Of a DNA stretch of 64,000 nucleotides, positions 35,558 through 49,806 are shown one piece after another. The stretch comes from Colias croceus (lineage: Eukaryota > Arthropoda > Insecta > Lepidoptera > Pieridae): assembly GCF_905220415.1 (NCBI RefSeq), contig NC_059562.1:947501-1011500 (forward strand). The letters are read 5' to 3'. Position 1 is the stretch's first letter; every line of letters starts with the position of its first letter. Below the pieces are notes generated by a model, which was not told where the DNA came from, did no database searches, and worked only from the letters and a program-made list of their open reading frames with translations. The position numbers were made by a program, and so were the translations under genes.

Positions 35558-37690
35558 TTATAGACACCGCGCTTATTACATTGTTCAAAAAACTACCCAG
35601 GATAGTAAACATGTATTTAATATAATAGTAATATTAATTTATTTAATAAATATAATTAATTAGGTTAATAACTATTAACTTCTCACTAAAAGCGGAATCT
35701 ATTTTCAGCTTGACAAAGTTTTCTAAGCTTTAATAAATGTATTTATATATTGTTATATTATATAAATATAGGTAGTAAGAATATTAGTATATTATACATA
35801 TTGTAACAAATAAATTGGATTTTTTTCAGCGTGGTTTTGTACAGTGCGCTTTAATGAGCTTTTTAAAAGCTTACAAAAAATGCTGAAAATGTTATAAATT
35901 TCGATATCATTTTCTTAGTATGGATAAATATTTATTTGTTCTATTATAATATATCAGTATATTTAATTAAATTTTAATATAAACCAATTAAAATCAAATT
36001 GAAAAACATAAATTAAGAAAATTATTCTAGCCCGGATAGTTTTAAAAATAAAAAATTTGATGGTTAATTTATTTTTATAAATACACTGTAATTGGGTAAT
36101 AATAATTGTTTAATCAACAATATATAATTGAAATATGATTAAAATATTGTAAAAAAATGTTTATATGTATGAGTTTTATACAATTTGTCTCTACTACATG
36201 TTTTTACATAGTCATTGTACCTACACATTTTTTAAATTAAATAAATATGAGATGTTATTAAATTAATTAATAAACAATGAATCATTACCTTGTTTAAAAC
36301 ATCCAATCGGGAACGTTGTTTGTACACAATGTCACTTATTGTCACAGTTTATGTTCACACACCATCCAACACACAATTAAAAAAAAATAAAATATGCACA
36401 GTTCTGTAAAAAAAAAGTTTGTGTCAGACGCGCGGGAAAACCGGGGAAAAGCGATTCTAAATTCGAATCGCGAGAAACAACAGCCGCGCGCGCATATCAG
36501 ACGCGACTGAAAAAATTACCACATCCACGTAAGAGTTGGAAACTAAATCAAAATACTCGATAGGAGAGGGACGAGTCAGCCGTGGCCCCACCCTTCCCCC
36601 ACCACACGGCCGCACGCAAAAACATTCGTAAAAACGCGCTCAGCGAAATCGACAATGTTTTCAAACGAAAATCTTATCCCAGCCCTACTTTTTTAAACAT
36701 TAAACACGATACAATTCCGACAATGTTATATTTAAAAACAATGCACGGTTTATTGTACGAATCATAATAAACACGGCGCGGATTTTAAATAAACGTTTCC
36801 GCGAAACGCTATTGAAAAATGGTGGCAAATATTTGACAGATGTCAAGTTTTCCCGCGCTCCTGTTCGGAAAGAGGTGAGGGTTACATGCACGTGCGCTCG
36901 CTGCAGCGGGTCGGCGACGAATGCTGGGCAGAAGCAGATGAAGATTACGCGCGTATGTTTTTTCGTCCAAAAAACGTAAGAAAGGGTCCTTTAGGGTTAA
37001 CTGCGAGGTCGGACGATGTTTTTATGATTGCGAAGATGGAAATTGGAGCGAATCGGCCACGTGACCTTCATTGCTTTGCGAATCTTGGGGACAATGTGAG
37101 CTTTTTTAATTTTGATATTATTATTATTTTTATGGCAGTTTATTTCATGGTGTGGAGGGTGATATTATCACTTTAATAATGTTTAATTAAGTGATGTATT
37201 TTAAACAACTTTATTGATTATAATTAGCTTATGAATACATGAAGTACCTACCTAAATAAATAATATATTTCATGTCCTTTAAATAATAAATTTCTTAATA
37301 TTTTTTGCATGAATTAGTTTAATTTTGGTTTCATTGATTATGATTTAATTTTTTACTGAAACAGAGGTGATGATGCCAACAGAAATTGTGATTTGTGAAT
37401 ATAACATATTTTGAGAAAAATACTTCAGTATTGTCTTCTAGGGTAGCTGTCAGTAGGTATCTCATATACCTATGTATATGGAAATAGCCTAATTTTTGAA
37501 ACTACCCTATTTTCGATAGAAGATTTGCTCCTAAATGAAAATTTTATTCTATATAATATGGAATACTGTACAAAGTCCAAACGTATATTTATTCAGTCAA
37601 GAAGGAAACTTTTAAATCGATAAATTAACATAACTCATAAGGGTTAAAATGTAAAACTCTGTTCATTTTTTTAGGAAATATATTTATTTT
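35558..37690. other. Intergenic stretch, CpG-rich block 36.4-37.1 kb
   Basis: 35558-36400 is extremely AT-rich. 36420-37100 is the strongest CpG-rich block of the middle of the window (CGCGCG near 36484, GAATCGCG words) with open frames on both strands. One plus-strand frame of 96 codons (36886-37176) has no recognisable domain and ends in hydrophobic low-complexity sequence, so I do not call it a gene. A promoter or conserved regulatory block is more likely. Confidence 0.45.
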
Positions 37691-37934
37691 ACGGTGCATT
37701 TACATCAAACGAACATAGAGCTCTATAACAAGATCATTATTTCGTGATTTTTTAGTGTAAATGAAATCTCGAAAAACATGTGTTCAGTGTTGTTCAATAT
37801 TAGAACATTGCATAGAATCTTTTTGAACGCACTAAGAACAACGAATGAATGCTCTATACGCCTGTTTACACTGAAATAATTTGATAGAGGTATAATAAGA
37901 ATAAGCATTCGTTCGTTTGATGTAAATACACCGT
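37691..37934. mobile_element. MITE with long inverted ends
   Basis: ACGGTGCATTTACATCAAAC at 37691 is mirrored by the complement of GTTTGATGTAAATACACCGT ending at 37934. The match (one change in 20, plus GAAC beyond) frames a 244-bp non-coding element. The target duplication is ambiguous, so the superfamily is left open. Confidence 0.65.
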
Positions 37935-39145
37935 ATAACATCCCAATTTGAGCAACGTACAACTTACACCGTAACATGTTAATCTCGAATATTTATTACA
38001 AAAAAGAACAATATTTGATTCTCATACGTAATTTATTTCTAATTCTTAAAATATAATGTAAAAAGTGATAGTACAACCTATTATTTACTTGAACCAGTTG
38101 TATTGAGGATACGAATCGAAAAGTCGTTATTAAGTCGTTGGGATTGGCTGAGAGCTTTTTTTTAAACTTCTTCGATTGACAATGCTATAAAACTAAAAGC
38201 TCTAATTTCATATACTTACTCAAACTTAAAAATAAAGCTATTTCGAGTTTCAGTTTTCAGATCCCAATCTACCAAAACCAAAAACATCATCCTATTTTGA
38301 CGCCAATAATTCTACCAAAGACGTTACCTATATAATATATTCCCAATACATATTTAGATTAAATCTAGATATTAATAGCTACCGGCTACAAAAAAAATCT
38401 AGCTATAAATCACAATATCTAGACACCCGTCAAGATCCAGTAATATATCGTGGATCAGGAAAAGTGAAACAATTGTGCCAACACGCATGCCCTAACGCGA
38501 CAAATGCGCGCGCGCTGACAGACGCTTCGCTAAAATTAAAGTGACATTTTCAATCGAAACTATATGTAAGGTAATTGATATACATTACATAGGATTGTAA
38601 TTCATTTATTTACAATATATAGGATACTTTGGTGTAGATATTGAGTTATTTTGTGCAGTTTCTGAAAATTAGTGGTAATATTATTAATGCGATGGTAGAG
38701 CGACTATGTTACTGTACTTAAAATAAGGGTTGAAGTCGGGGATGAAAGCTTTCAAATTAAAATTCGTTTATTCAATCAAAGCTTTGCCGGATGGCACAGC
38801 TAGTAAGCCAGAAGGCGAGATCACAGAGTTAAGTAAATGCGTAGTTAAAAGTAAACTTAGCCCTTTAGTTTTTAAATCATCAGGTTTCACTGAATTTCAG
38901 CTCTTGCATTGCTGATAGAGATGGCAAAAAAAGTTAGACATTATAGTTTCCATTATTTTGTATTATTATATTGTCGGAAGATTTATGGTTTAAAATGATC
39001 AAAAGGTGATGATGAAATTTTGCCCCTCTGGCAGATGATGAGTGGTGAAGTTCTAACACTGAATAAAAAAATTAAAGATATTTTTCTTACGTTAAGACGA
39101 TTAACACTATTGCTAAAGTTTATTGTGTTTTTGAACTAAATGTAA
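37935..39145. other. Intergenic stretch
   Basis: No gene seen. A CpG-richer patch lies at 38480-38540. Confidence 0.5.
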
Positions 39146-39250
39146 ACTTATTATTATTATTTATTGAAATTATTATTACAAATTATTACTAACAATAACT
39201 TAAGTCTAAGTCCCACAAAACTGCACATGCAGTTTGTCTGTGGGATCAAG
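39146..39250 (-). repeat. LINE 3'-end fragment with terminal stem-loop
   Basis: Plus view has an ATT-rich tail (39146-39190) then CCCACAAAACTGC-ACAT-GCAGTTTGTCTGTGGG (39212-39244), an imperfect hairpin. Microsatellite-like tails next to a 3' stem-loop are typical of non-LTR element ends. Family not determined. Confidence 0.4.
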
Positions 39251-41382
39251 TAATATATTATATCTTATCTATAACTAAATATATTATATAAATATATTAT
39301 TATCTGTTATAAAATATGGTATTATGTATAATATATTTTTATTTGAGTGAGTAGGTATATCTATTTAGGAGCTTGTGCTTTAGCATTCTAATGACTGAAG
39401 AAGGTGTTTTCTTAATAATCTTTTAAATTTGTGGATATTTGCTTCTGTTCGTATGTATGTCTTGTCTTTCTGTGGTATGTATGTACTGTCTTAACATGTG
39501 GATAATTTTTGTCCCTCAGTCGACATTATACGTGTTTATAAAAAGTACCATCTCATTTTAAATATGTAATGTTATTCTGAATTGTAAGTATCAACAATAT
39601 TGTGTAATTAAAATATTTTATTCCTCTAAACGTGGTTTTGGCAAGCGCATCCAAATAATTATTGAGCATGATATAATATAACAATGTATTATTAAATTAT
39701 GTGTGACAAATGACAGGTGAACTTAACTAGTTTAGTGTTATAATAAATTGGATTATTGTACAAATAACGTCAGCCGTAAGGTATTGTGGTATTTATTAAA
39801 ATTGTAGTACACTATATTTTTACATAAACACAACGAAAAAAGCTTATAAAAGTCAATAAAATCTTTAATTTGATCATCTTACTACTTTTTAGATTTCAAT
39901 TAATATAAATTCAACTGTTTATCTATGTATTTTTTGTGTAAAAGTTATTAAATTAGGTAATTGTTTGCAAATCCAAGAATGTATTTATTAAATACCTAAC
40001 TTTCTTAATACAATATTATTGTGATATACCTACATATTTTAATTTATTTCATGGTCTCTTTTCGGTATCTAGTATCTTTAAATAAAGGTAAGAAAAAAAT
40101 AAACTAGCAACATTCAGTTAAATCTTCATAAAAATTACTCTACTTACGTTTTTATGTGTCATTTTACATCTTAAAACAATTATAATTGCATAAATATCTA
40201 AGTCTAAAACACATTCCCTAACCCAAATACCTACCAAAATTTCCATCTTAAAACAAATCTTAAAACAATTATAAAACCTTTCCTGTCATCGGCCTAGCAA
40301 AATATATGAATTGATCGCTCCTCTGTATGTGTGACGCACACACGCACACCGCACGGTCGTGTTAACAATAAATCATATAAATGTATTTGTGATCGGATGG
40401 AGTTTAGGGATGTGTGCGTGATATCGATTACAACGACGGGCTGAGAGTTTATTAAAATTGTAAAGTGTTAACAATTTTTTTAACAATTTGCTTTTGCGAT
40501 ATGTTAGTTTTGTATGGACATATTATTAGCTAGGTTACAACCTACATCACAGAAAAATCAGCTACAGAGATTTTTTTGATTATACACTATTGTGTAATAA
40601 ATACAGTAGAAAAAAATAGTCTTATTTCGATTGACTTATTTTAAACAGTATAGCTAAATCCTTTTAGTCGTTATTAAAAGAGTTTATTTTACAGGGATCA
40701 AATTTCAAAATAAAACAAAAGAAAAATGTTTGCCACACATGTATTTTCAATTCATAATATCTTTTATCATAATCCTACCTACCTACCTACTTACTTGTTA
40801 TAATATTTAAATGTTTTCAGCATAAAACATACCATTTAAACTAAATATTACTCACTCATCGACCAAGAACAAAAACTAAAAATCTATCGACAGTCGATAA
40901 ACACAAACAGGCCGGCACATCACTAGCGATCTTTGTATCGCAGCAACACTGTTACAGTGTGCATCGCATTGCATTTCTTTTCGTATTGTAATTTATTGGT
41001 CTGTAACGAACTTAATTATTGCGATTTTTGTATTAAACGATGGAAATTATTTTTAGCAAGAAGTTACCGAGAAGTGGGCTCGCTGGAATTATTAATATTT
41101 CGCATAAACTTGTGTATTTGACTTGAAACATGATAGGGATGTATGGATATCGATGAATTGTTGTTTCGATGCAACTTTGCAGTTTTCATTGATGTTTTGG
41201 ATTTTATGGGTGACAATGCTTTGGATATTATAATATGGTATCTAATAATAACTAAAATACTTTTTTACTTTAAGGCTATTTATTGTACTTATAAGTTCCC
41301 TGAAAAAATCTATATTAACTACCTATTAGTCCAATTATTAACCACACAAACAACACAAGCAGTGTTATTATATTACTGAAGT
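39251..41382. other. AT-rich intergenic stretch
   Basis: No exon supported. A (CCTA)n-type microsatellite lies near 40775-40797. Short plus-strand frames at 40933-41379 show no domain. Confidence 0.5.
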
Positions 41383-41480
41383 CCCATGTCCCCCTGTGGA
41401 GTATGGGACAGATTTGACCACCGAGCGGCCCGATCGGGAATAGACACAATAGATTTCTATTGTGTCTGTGATTCCGGGGG
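41383..41480 (-). repeat. SINE 3'-part fragment
   Basis: Plus-strand 'gaagtcccatgtcc…tatgggacagat' matches the start of the minus-oriented SINE at 60668. It contains a perfect hairpin, AGACACAATAG-ATTT-CTATTGTGTCT (41442-41467). The tRNA-like head is missing. Confidence 0.45.
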
Positions 41481-42836
41481 CTGAGGCATTTTCACACTTG
41501 GTAATCATTTTTTTTGTTTTCAGGAAAATGTCTTGAATGACAAGTCGACAACCTTATTGCACCGATATTTACTCTGTACTAGGAATGAACCTCGAGCCTC
41601 ATCCAATGCTCCCGCGCTCACCACTGCACCAATGTTTGGTACATTGGTGCAGAGGATGCAAAACATAATCCTCACTAATCCCGCGCAGTCGGTCAACAAA
41701 ACATGTGCCACATTGTGCTGTTTCTTGCGCAATTATCTTTCATTCATATCACATATTATGGCGGTATTTTGAGCAAAAACTTATTGTGTATAATTTAATA
41801 CTTATATATTGACCTTTACTTTGTTTTTTGTTATTCCGATCGATTAATTGCAAAAATGTCGGATAATTAAAACAAAACTGGGAATTTATATTACATTTTT
41901 GTTTAATTTATGATGGAAACTGTCATGATAATTTTTGCTATCAATGTGTCCATTTGTTGACTTGCAAAAATAGAAACATTATTTTACGAAGAATTAAATG
42001 ATATTATTTAACAAACAGACGAGGTTTGGAATTGGCGGGAAAAAGTTTTATGTACTTAGGTAGATACTTTACAAATTGTAAACATAAGTATAATGTAAAC
42101 AATACAGTTCTAATTTAGCCTAGTTTACTTTTTGTTTAATTATTATCAGACAAGTTAGTGATCATAATAATTGATAATATTATATAAATAATAATTTATT
42201 GTTGTCTTTTCAAATCTTTATCATCAACTTTAATTTCGACAGGCTAGCTCAGATATATTTATTTCCCAGATTTTTTGAGGTTGTAGTAGAAATATTTACG
42301 TGTAATTTATAAGTAGTACAAAAATATATTTCTAAATTCCAAATCGCGGTCGCGATTGATAATGTAATAATGTTTAAATTGAGATAGATACCTGTTTTGT
42401 CAAGCATTATACAGATTTCATGTGATTTTTTTTAAAAAAAGGAGCCAACGCTGAGTTTTAAAACAGCGTGTGTGCCGAGCACACATGTCAGAAGTGAAAT
42501 TTCTTTGGCAAGATTCAAAGATATCAAAATCTTCGCCATACTCCCTAACGTGACGGTATTTACACGACCTTGAAATTTTACTCTCAACGCGCCTAAAGAA
42601 GTAAAGAAGTTTCACTTCAAAATACTACACGTTAGTCGTACAGGCTCTCCACTCTCCAGTAAAGATAGGTCTTCATTACGTTCACTGTTCAATACCTTGG
42701 CAGGTCTTCTAAAAATAGTTTTTAATGTTATTGATATTCATCGTGAACTATGCATCTTATATCCTATAAGTGATAACGGTATTTTGACAGAAAAACGTTT
42801 GCCTTTTAGAATAAGTACGTAGTATATCATATAACC
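41481..42836. other. Intergenic stretch
   Basis: Two overlapping open frames on opposite strands (41520-41772) share the same GC-richer patch. Neither shows a domain or splice context. No gene called. Confidence 0.5.
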
Positions 42837-43005
42837 TAACTGTGCCCCGCGGTGTGCTCCTCTCCTGTTAGTATTAGCGTGATGATATACCTAAAGCCTT
42901 CCTCGGTAAATGGGTTATCTAACACCAAAATATTTTTTTTAATCGGACCATAGTTCCTGAGATTAGAGCGTTCAAACAAACAAACTCTTCAGCTATAACG
43001 TTTTG
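42837..43005 (-). mobile_element. Helitron-like element family B, eroded
   Basis: Plus view: 'tgccccgcgg', 'gcgtgatgatata', 'gagattagagcgttcaaac' are recognisable, but the CTAG and TC ends are lost. Confidence 0.45.
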
Positions 43006-43540
43006 GTAGAATAACTGCCTCGTAGAATAAGTAGATACGTAGTATATTTAAGTATTTACAATAGAAATAAATATTTATAATTTTATAATAATAAAGTGAT
43101 AAAAATCCTTACTCGCGTTAAAAGAACAACTCTTATAGCATTTAATTAATAATTTTATTTTCGATGTACAATGTAACTTTTACAATATTTTTACCAAATA
43201 CCTACTTATGTTAACTCGATAACTCGAAAATACGGTCATGTTCGTGAAATGTCATTTTGAACGAAAATAATTTAAAATGGACAACTCATTTCATAACTAA
43301 TTATATTTCTGTAGTACTAGGTAAATGATTCACAGGTAATTCATAGGTATGTATCATAGTGAAAGTGTAGTATTAAAATTTGTCACAAGTACATAATATT
43401 ATATATATATTATAGAATTGTCAATCTTCCTCTAATATTATAATGAAATGAAATACTTTTAACAAGTTTACTACGAATTTATATTTAATTCAGTGTGTTA
43501 GTTACTCTGTAAGGCAAAGCAATATAATATCGATGGCAAT
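43006..43540. other. AT-rich spacer
   Basis: Nothing gene-like seen. Confidence 0.5.
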
Positions 43541-43815
43541 AAATATAAATATTCCTGGACAATTTTCACACACGGCACGATCTGATCCCATACTAAGCTT
43601 CCGCTTGTGTTATGGAAACCAGATGGCTGATAAACATAGATACATATATATATATAATTTGAAATAAATACTTATATAGATAATTAATACCCAGACCTAG
43701 AGCAAATATCTATATTCATCACACAAATAAATTTGCCCTGGGTTTGAATCGAACACATGACATCTGGCTTGGAAGGCAGGGTCACTACCAACTAAGCCAA
43801 CTGGTAAGTCAATTT
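43541..43815 (-). repeat. tRNA-derived SINE, full length
   Basis: Minus strand: a perfect A-box TGGCTTAGTTGG (plus coordinates 43788-43799), a B-box GTTCGATTC (43746-43754), then a body with 'tttgtgtgatgaat', an (AT)n run near 43645, and a 3' part containing 'tttccataacacaagcgg' and 'gtgccgtgtgtgaaaattgtcc'. The internal Pol III promoter drives such elements; movement needs a partner LINE. The same family is interrupted at 49327-50250. Confidence 0.7.
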
Positions 43816-46800
43816 ACAATTACAATAAGAACTAAAAATAAGTATAAATTTTGTTTTTAAATGTTGTTAATTAATGAACACACGATAAATTTAATAACAA
43901 AGAGCTAAAAACGGATATTCCTTATTTTACATTAATTTTCACTCCTTGACGCTTAGTAATTAAAAGTAACCTAATGAATAATTGTTTCAATTTATTCTTT
44001 AAAAAACGTTCACCTGTCATTACAAAACACGAAGGATTTTTAATACAAAGTATTACAAATACTTAATACAGTGAACGTTTTATTATAGGAGACAATCGGA
44101 GAAATCGCAATAGAGTCGGAATAAAGGATTTTTTTCAAACGAATAAATATTATTTTTTATGAATTTTGATATTTTATTTATTATGCAGTACCTATTAATG
44201 CGTAATTTTCAACCACGTATAATAAATAGCACAAAATATTCTTAGGTGCTAAAAATATCTTAAAAAAATAACCACGAACAAATAGTAATAATAAAAATCT
44301 CCAAATTGTTTAACTCTTTGAATCACCAAATCATCTTCTCACGCGAAATGTCGCGATCTGAAAACGGCAAAAAAACTCAAAATCGCAAAAAAACTCAAAA
44401 TCTGCAATAACCGGATCAAATTTCAAAACACACGGGGTGAGTAGTTCGGGACCTCATCACAAAATGGGGTCACACAGTTCAAAGTTTTTATCTATTTTGT
44501 GAAATGGCAAAAAAATTAAACGATCCTCTTTAACAGATAACCCTAAAATTGGGGTGAACGTGGGAAATGGGGTCCAAGACGCCAAGGTTAAACCATATTA
44601 AATCACTTTTTTGTGTTTATGTATAATTTATTATACTGAGATGTATCTTAAATTCAAATTAATGATCGTGATTACATTACGCATAATTTCTAAACGAAAA
44701 ATGGGATGTTGCTATTGCAGATAATATAAGAAAAAATATATTTGGTGACGAAAATGGTATGATAATTTTGCTTAGGATACTTATTACCTGTATCTATTAC
44801 TGATGATGTTAATCATCAGTTCGTTCATCAGATAAAAACGACACTAAAATTTTGCAAACTATGTTTCAACACTAATAATAATTTAACTATAATAATTCAA
44901 TATTGCATTAAAAAATACACTTAATAAAATCAATTTATTTCCTATTCATCTCCAATCTACTACAAAATCTCAAGACGAAACACGACACCTTAAATCCACA
45001 AAAGGCAATCTTTCAAAATTTCTCCAATATCAAGAAAACGCAAAAATTAGTCAATTGTCCAAAAGTTAACCCTTTAGATTGACCCGCGGTCGCACAAGTA
45101 TTACATTACAATAGAATTCGTAATTTCGGAATTTCTTTACAATTGTAAATAAATGACCTTGTGGGGTGAATGGTGTAATAAAAACTGTCGCCTTCTTAGG
45201 CCACAATTGTGACCCTTCGACCTTAGGTGGTCAAAAGTCCAAACGGACAAAAGGTGCTGATTGTAAGAAAAAATACAATTGTCAATGTTATCGAACGGAT
45301 TTGTTACGGATTACGTTTTTTGGTATAGCGTACACTATGCTGTAATTAAGGGTTTTAAATTGTAGATAAGTTACTATTTTTTACTAAAAATACTTTAGGT
45401 CTTAGTAATTATAAATTTTCTATAAAGTACAGAGCAAATGTACATAATATTGTTTAAAACTAGATTAAAAAGACGTTAAATTTTTATAAAAATACAGTTC
45501 CAAAAACCGTTACCAAATCCGGAAACCTAACAAAAGTAAATGTCTATAAAAGTCTTAAATTACTGCAAACAGTTATAAATCAAACGCAACAGATTATCTC
45601 ACGAACATCGGCTGCTTCCTAAAGGGGTGAATTCGCAAACCATTGATAGAACGGTACTACAACAGTTACGCGAAAAAAACTAAAAATTCTAAGATATCGC
45701 ATTTCGGGAATCTTGAACCGTAGCTAACTCTTTCCCAGGGGTCTTAACCTCGGCGGATTTTTTGTTAAAATTGAGACACCTTTGCCATCTTTCCGCATTT
45801 TTTACAATTGATCGTTTTTTGCGGCGGGCGCAGGGCGAAGCCCTTTGTGCCCCGCGTATTGTCTGCCTCGAGATTTAGCAGGTGGGTCAGATTCACCCCA
45901 GTACCAGTTAGATCATTTTAATAGAAATATTTTTACTCATAATTCGAGTCATGATTCGCTGAGAAAATTTAAAAACTCCACATTAACGGTTCATGTTTTT
46001 GAGAGACGCATAAAAGAGATTTATGCATTACGCATCCGTAAAACACAGTTAGTAACAAGTAATCAGAATTAATTATGTAAGTTGAACAATCAATTAGCCG
46101 TTTCCAATAAAATACAGTCGTTTTTACAAATTAAGCATACCATTGACAACGGCATAAATCAACCGCGCTCGAGAACCATAAACAAGAATAATTGCTGGCA
46201 ACATGGGAAGGTCATTTTCAAAAATCGAACGTCAAAAAAGCGCGGCATCCCGGCCGCGGACATGTCGAGGTTGGGAGCGAATTTCGGCGGAAAAGTAATG
46301 CAGCAATGATTTGAAAAAGTGTGGTCGATCGAAATAGGTATAATTACAAGGAGTTAGCGGCCGGCTCGCGCCCGAATTTTCCTTAAATTACAAACGTGCA
46401 AAAAACGTGTGTTCGGAAATTTCGTCGCGTCCGGCGGTCTGCCTTCAACGCTACACAGATATTTTGTTAGCTCGTACGTATCATATTTTGTGTTTATTTT
46501 TGCATTTCATTTCAAATTAATATGCAAGTTTTACAAAAAAACAGTGAAAATAAATTGATATAAGTAATGTAATATACAGTACTTAGTAAGCATTACTGTT
46601 AATTAAACAAGCATGTACTGGTAATTTATTATGTCTTTATTACATTAGCTATGAACAAATAATAAGTAATTTCTTCGAATTTCAATCCATAACACTAAAT
46701 GGTAAACTTTCTACTGAGACTTTCCTAACTTTACCTAGTTTGTAACTAATCTATATAAAAGATTCGCTGCCTACACAGAAAGCTCCATTCCATATCATAA

Positions 46801-49326
46801 TAATTTTATGCAAACACTATGTTTATTTATTTCAAACAAAATTTTACAACTATTTTGTATTATTAAATTTTAAATATTAAAAAAATAATTTGTACAGAAT
46901 AAACCATCTGCCAGCATCTATCCCTTTCTCATATAAAACAAATATAGTCTATCTCGCTCGCTCGCTCCAAATCGCGCGTAGAAATTTTTGGCGCGCTTTT
47001 GTCAGCATATTTGTCGAACTGAGTAATGTTAGGTTTGTTAAATTTTGAAAATTAATAACGGCCGGTGGATTTTTGCGCGTCCCAAAAGTCGACGGTTTAA
47101 TTAGAAATATTTGGAAATTTCGCAACTTTTTCACGAGGACGGTATGCGAGTACAATCTGTTTCGTTTGTTTGTTAGTTTCGGGATTGGGATTACTTCGCG
47201 TTTTATTTTTGGCCAATGTCGGAAGGAAATTGTGTGTGTGTGTTTTTTTTATTTAAATGTACCTAATGTAATTTGGCTGCATCTTGATAAATACATAATG
47301 ATTCCACAGAAATTGGAATTGGAAGTGTAACATGATGAGTATGACAGTAAAATTCATTTAATTTAAAAACAAAATAACAGTTTAAAATATATTTAGTTTG
47401 ATAAAAAGTTAGAAATTAAGACTTAAGAGAGTATTATTCGTTACTCATAATATACCTACATAATTATTACCTATTAATTAATTACTCATACAAAAACTAA
47501 TCACTATGTGCTAGAGAGCTAGTGACAATGATAGACGTGGCACGTTCTATATTTTAATAGACATACAATTAAAAAAGAACGGAACGATCTTTGAAGCATA
47601 TAAATTAAAAAATAAAATATAACAAATAATAATAAATTTAAAAACATTCTCAAGTTTTTTTACGCTTTAAAAAAAATTTGTACGTCTTTCAACGGAACCG
47701 CTGTAACATGACTCCGCAGTTTTGTCAAAATATTACTATGTAGCGAACACTTTTTACTCAAAATAACCCCTTTACGCAAGATTCGTACAAAGGGTTGCAA
47801 CGTTTGAGACATCTGATATTTTTTGTGATTGCAGAAGCAGATAAAATTATAATGATACCCCAAAAATTGCTGTGTCGATGTGACGGCTGTTTTTGTAAAC
47901 TTTTTTGTTGTCAAAGCTGTAAAATGACAGAGTATGGATAATAATAATAAATTTATAGAGTTCATTTCCTTAAATTACAATTGAATTATAGTTAAAAGCA
48001 TGACTCTCTATTCAGTTTCCTGTTCTAATTTGTGATTTGGTAACTAGATTCTTTTTCTCACAAGCTGTACAGTGCAGTACGTCTCGAATATGAAACCATT
48101 AAATTCATTTTTTAACTCCATAATAAACTCATACGCTCTAACCACAAACAAAATAAGAACGCTTCCCATTAGTTTATTTTGGTTAATCCACATTTTGAAG
48201 TTAGAACTCTTCCATTTTTAAACCGTTTCCAAATTCAAAAGAACTAAATCCATATTCGGGCCGCGTCGCGTTCTAAATTTAAAAACGGTTTTTTGTCAAA
48301 TATGGAAGGGTTAAGTTAAAAACGTTCTATTTTCGAATTGTTAAAAACTCCACATTGTATGGAATACGTCAAAACTGTAGTTAGTACTGTATATGCAAAA
48401 ACTTCAGATAAAACACAGAATTTTCTATAATTGATTTTCGAAGCTTAACAGCCGATGTCTTTTTCATATTATGTATGCTGTATTTTATTATTAATAAATT
48501 TATGGAATAATATGCATATGCAAAAGCTTTATTACCTATTTCATAAATTTATTTTTGTAGTATAATTCTTTTATCTTATATCTACATTACATGTTGTGTG
48601 TAATAATATGATACAAGAACTATAAATGAACAAACTAACTACTGTCACTATGAATACCTATAAGCTTTCTATTAAGTAGTATTAAAAAATCTTCATTCAA
48701 TATTATGTGACCAGGATATGCAAATATTCATTTTAACTACCTAATTAATACATTTACTATATAATTTAATTTTAATAGTACATCAAAAGCTGAACAATCT
48801 GTATGTCTTTCCCATACTACGCGAGCATTATTCCTCTTTCAAATGATACCAAAGACACAGGAAGCGTGAGTTTTTTGTCACTTCCACATTGATTCATACT
48901 CGCCGGCTCTTTCCCTCACTTACAAATACTCTCTGTAAGAGCGAGACAGCTATACAACTCAGGTGTGTTGACAATAACAGATGTTCACGAAGATTCTTAC
49001 ACAATTACAATTGTATTTAATTATTTTTTTTATTTGTTATTTAAGAACGAGGTGTAGGCGTGATTAGTCAGCGGTTTGATACAATGTAGTCATTGAAAAC
49101 AGTTATTCTGTTTGGTAATCATTTTTAGTTTTGATTCAATGTGAAAATCAAATGTTAAATTTGAATTTGATTTCTTTCTCTCGTTGTAGATGGGTGGTAC
49201 GAGGAAATAAGAAGTTGTTGATAGTTTTAATGTGTGCTTTAATTTTCATTCGTTATATATTTATATTTTCAAGTCATAATTATTATTGATGAGGTGAATT
49301 TGTAAATTGTAGTATAGATATTATGA
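43816..49326. other. Intergenic stretch with CpG-richer blocks
   Basis: No gene supported. GCAAAAAAACTCAAAATC is repeated twice in tandem near 44369-44404. CpG-rich blocks lie at 45820-45880, 46160-46450 and 46950-47240. Open frames at 45845-46309 and 47660-47965 lack recognisable domains; the second (101 codons, minus strand) is basic at its C-terminus and is the only one I would look at again. Confidence 0.45.
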
Positions 49327-49469
49327 CGGCTTGGTTGGTAGTGGCCCTGCCTTCCAAGCTGTTCCATTCCCACCCGGGGCAAATATTTGTGTGATGAACA
49401 TAATTGTTTGCTCTGTGTCTGGGTTTTAATTATCTATATACTTAAGTGTTTATTTAAAATTATAATATA
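49327..49469 (+). repeat. SINE, left part (interrupted)
   Basis: CGGCTTGGTTGGTAG (A-box-like), a decayed B-box (GTTCCATTC), then 'aaatatttgtgtgatgaacataattgtttgctctg'. This is the same family as 43541-43815. It continues after the Helitron-like array at 50144. Confidence 0.65.
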
Positions 49470-49637
49470 CTAGCGGTCCGCCCCGGCTTCGCCCGTGGTA
49501 CATATTAACGTTTTCTCTATATAAGAACCATCCCCGTACTTCAAGGAATATAATAAAAAAAGAATTATCGAAATCGGTTCAGCCGTTCTCGAGTTATGCG
49601 CTTACCAACACATTTTGGGATTCATTTTTATATTATA
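49470..49637 (-). mobile_element. Helitron-like array, unit 1
   Basis: CTAG start in plus view, GC-rich 3' end, then a body shared with units 2-4, but the 5' third differs ('gcgcttaccaacacattttggg' in plus view instead of 'aattacaacgaaaagtggc'). It is therefore a different subfamily and probably the first to land in the SINE. Confidence 0.65.
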
Positions 49638-49806
49638 CTAGCGGTCCGCCCCGGCTTCGCCCGTGGTACATATTAACGTTTTCTCTACATAAGAACCATC
49701 CTCGTACTTCAAGGAATATAATAAAAAAAGAATTATCGAAATCGGTTCAGCCGTTCTCGAGTTATGGAATTACAACGAAAAGTGGCATTGATTTTTATAT
49801 ATTAGA
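49638..49806 (-). mobile_element. Helitron-like array, unit 2
   Basis: 169 bp. It starts CTAGCGG in plus view and ends TTAGA, abutting the next CTAG with no base between. Nearly identical to units 3 and 4 and to 56856-57023. Confidence 0.7.

Noticed and set aside
36886..37176. 96-codon plus-strand open frame
   Set aside because: Lies on a CpG-rich block that is open on several frames; C-terminus is low-complexity hydrophobic; no motif.
41520..41772. Overlapping open frames on both strands
   Set aside because: Mutual shadows over a GC-richer patch, no motif.
47660..47965. 101-codon minus-strand open frame with basic C-terminus
   Set aside because: No family recognised and no supporting signals; kept only as a note in the stretch entry.
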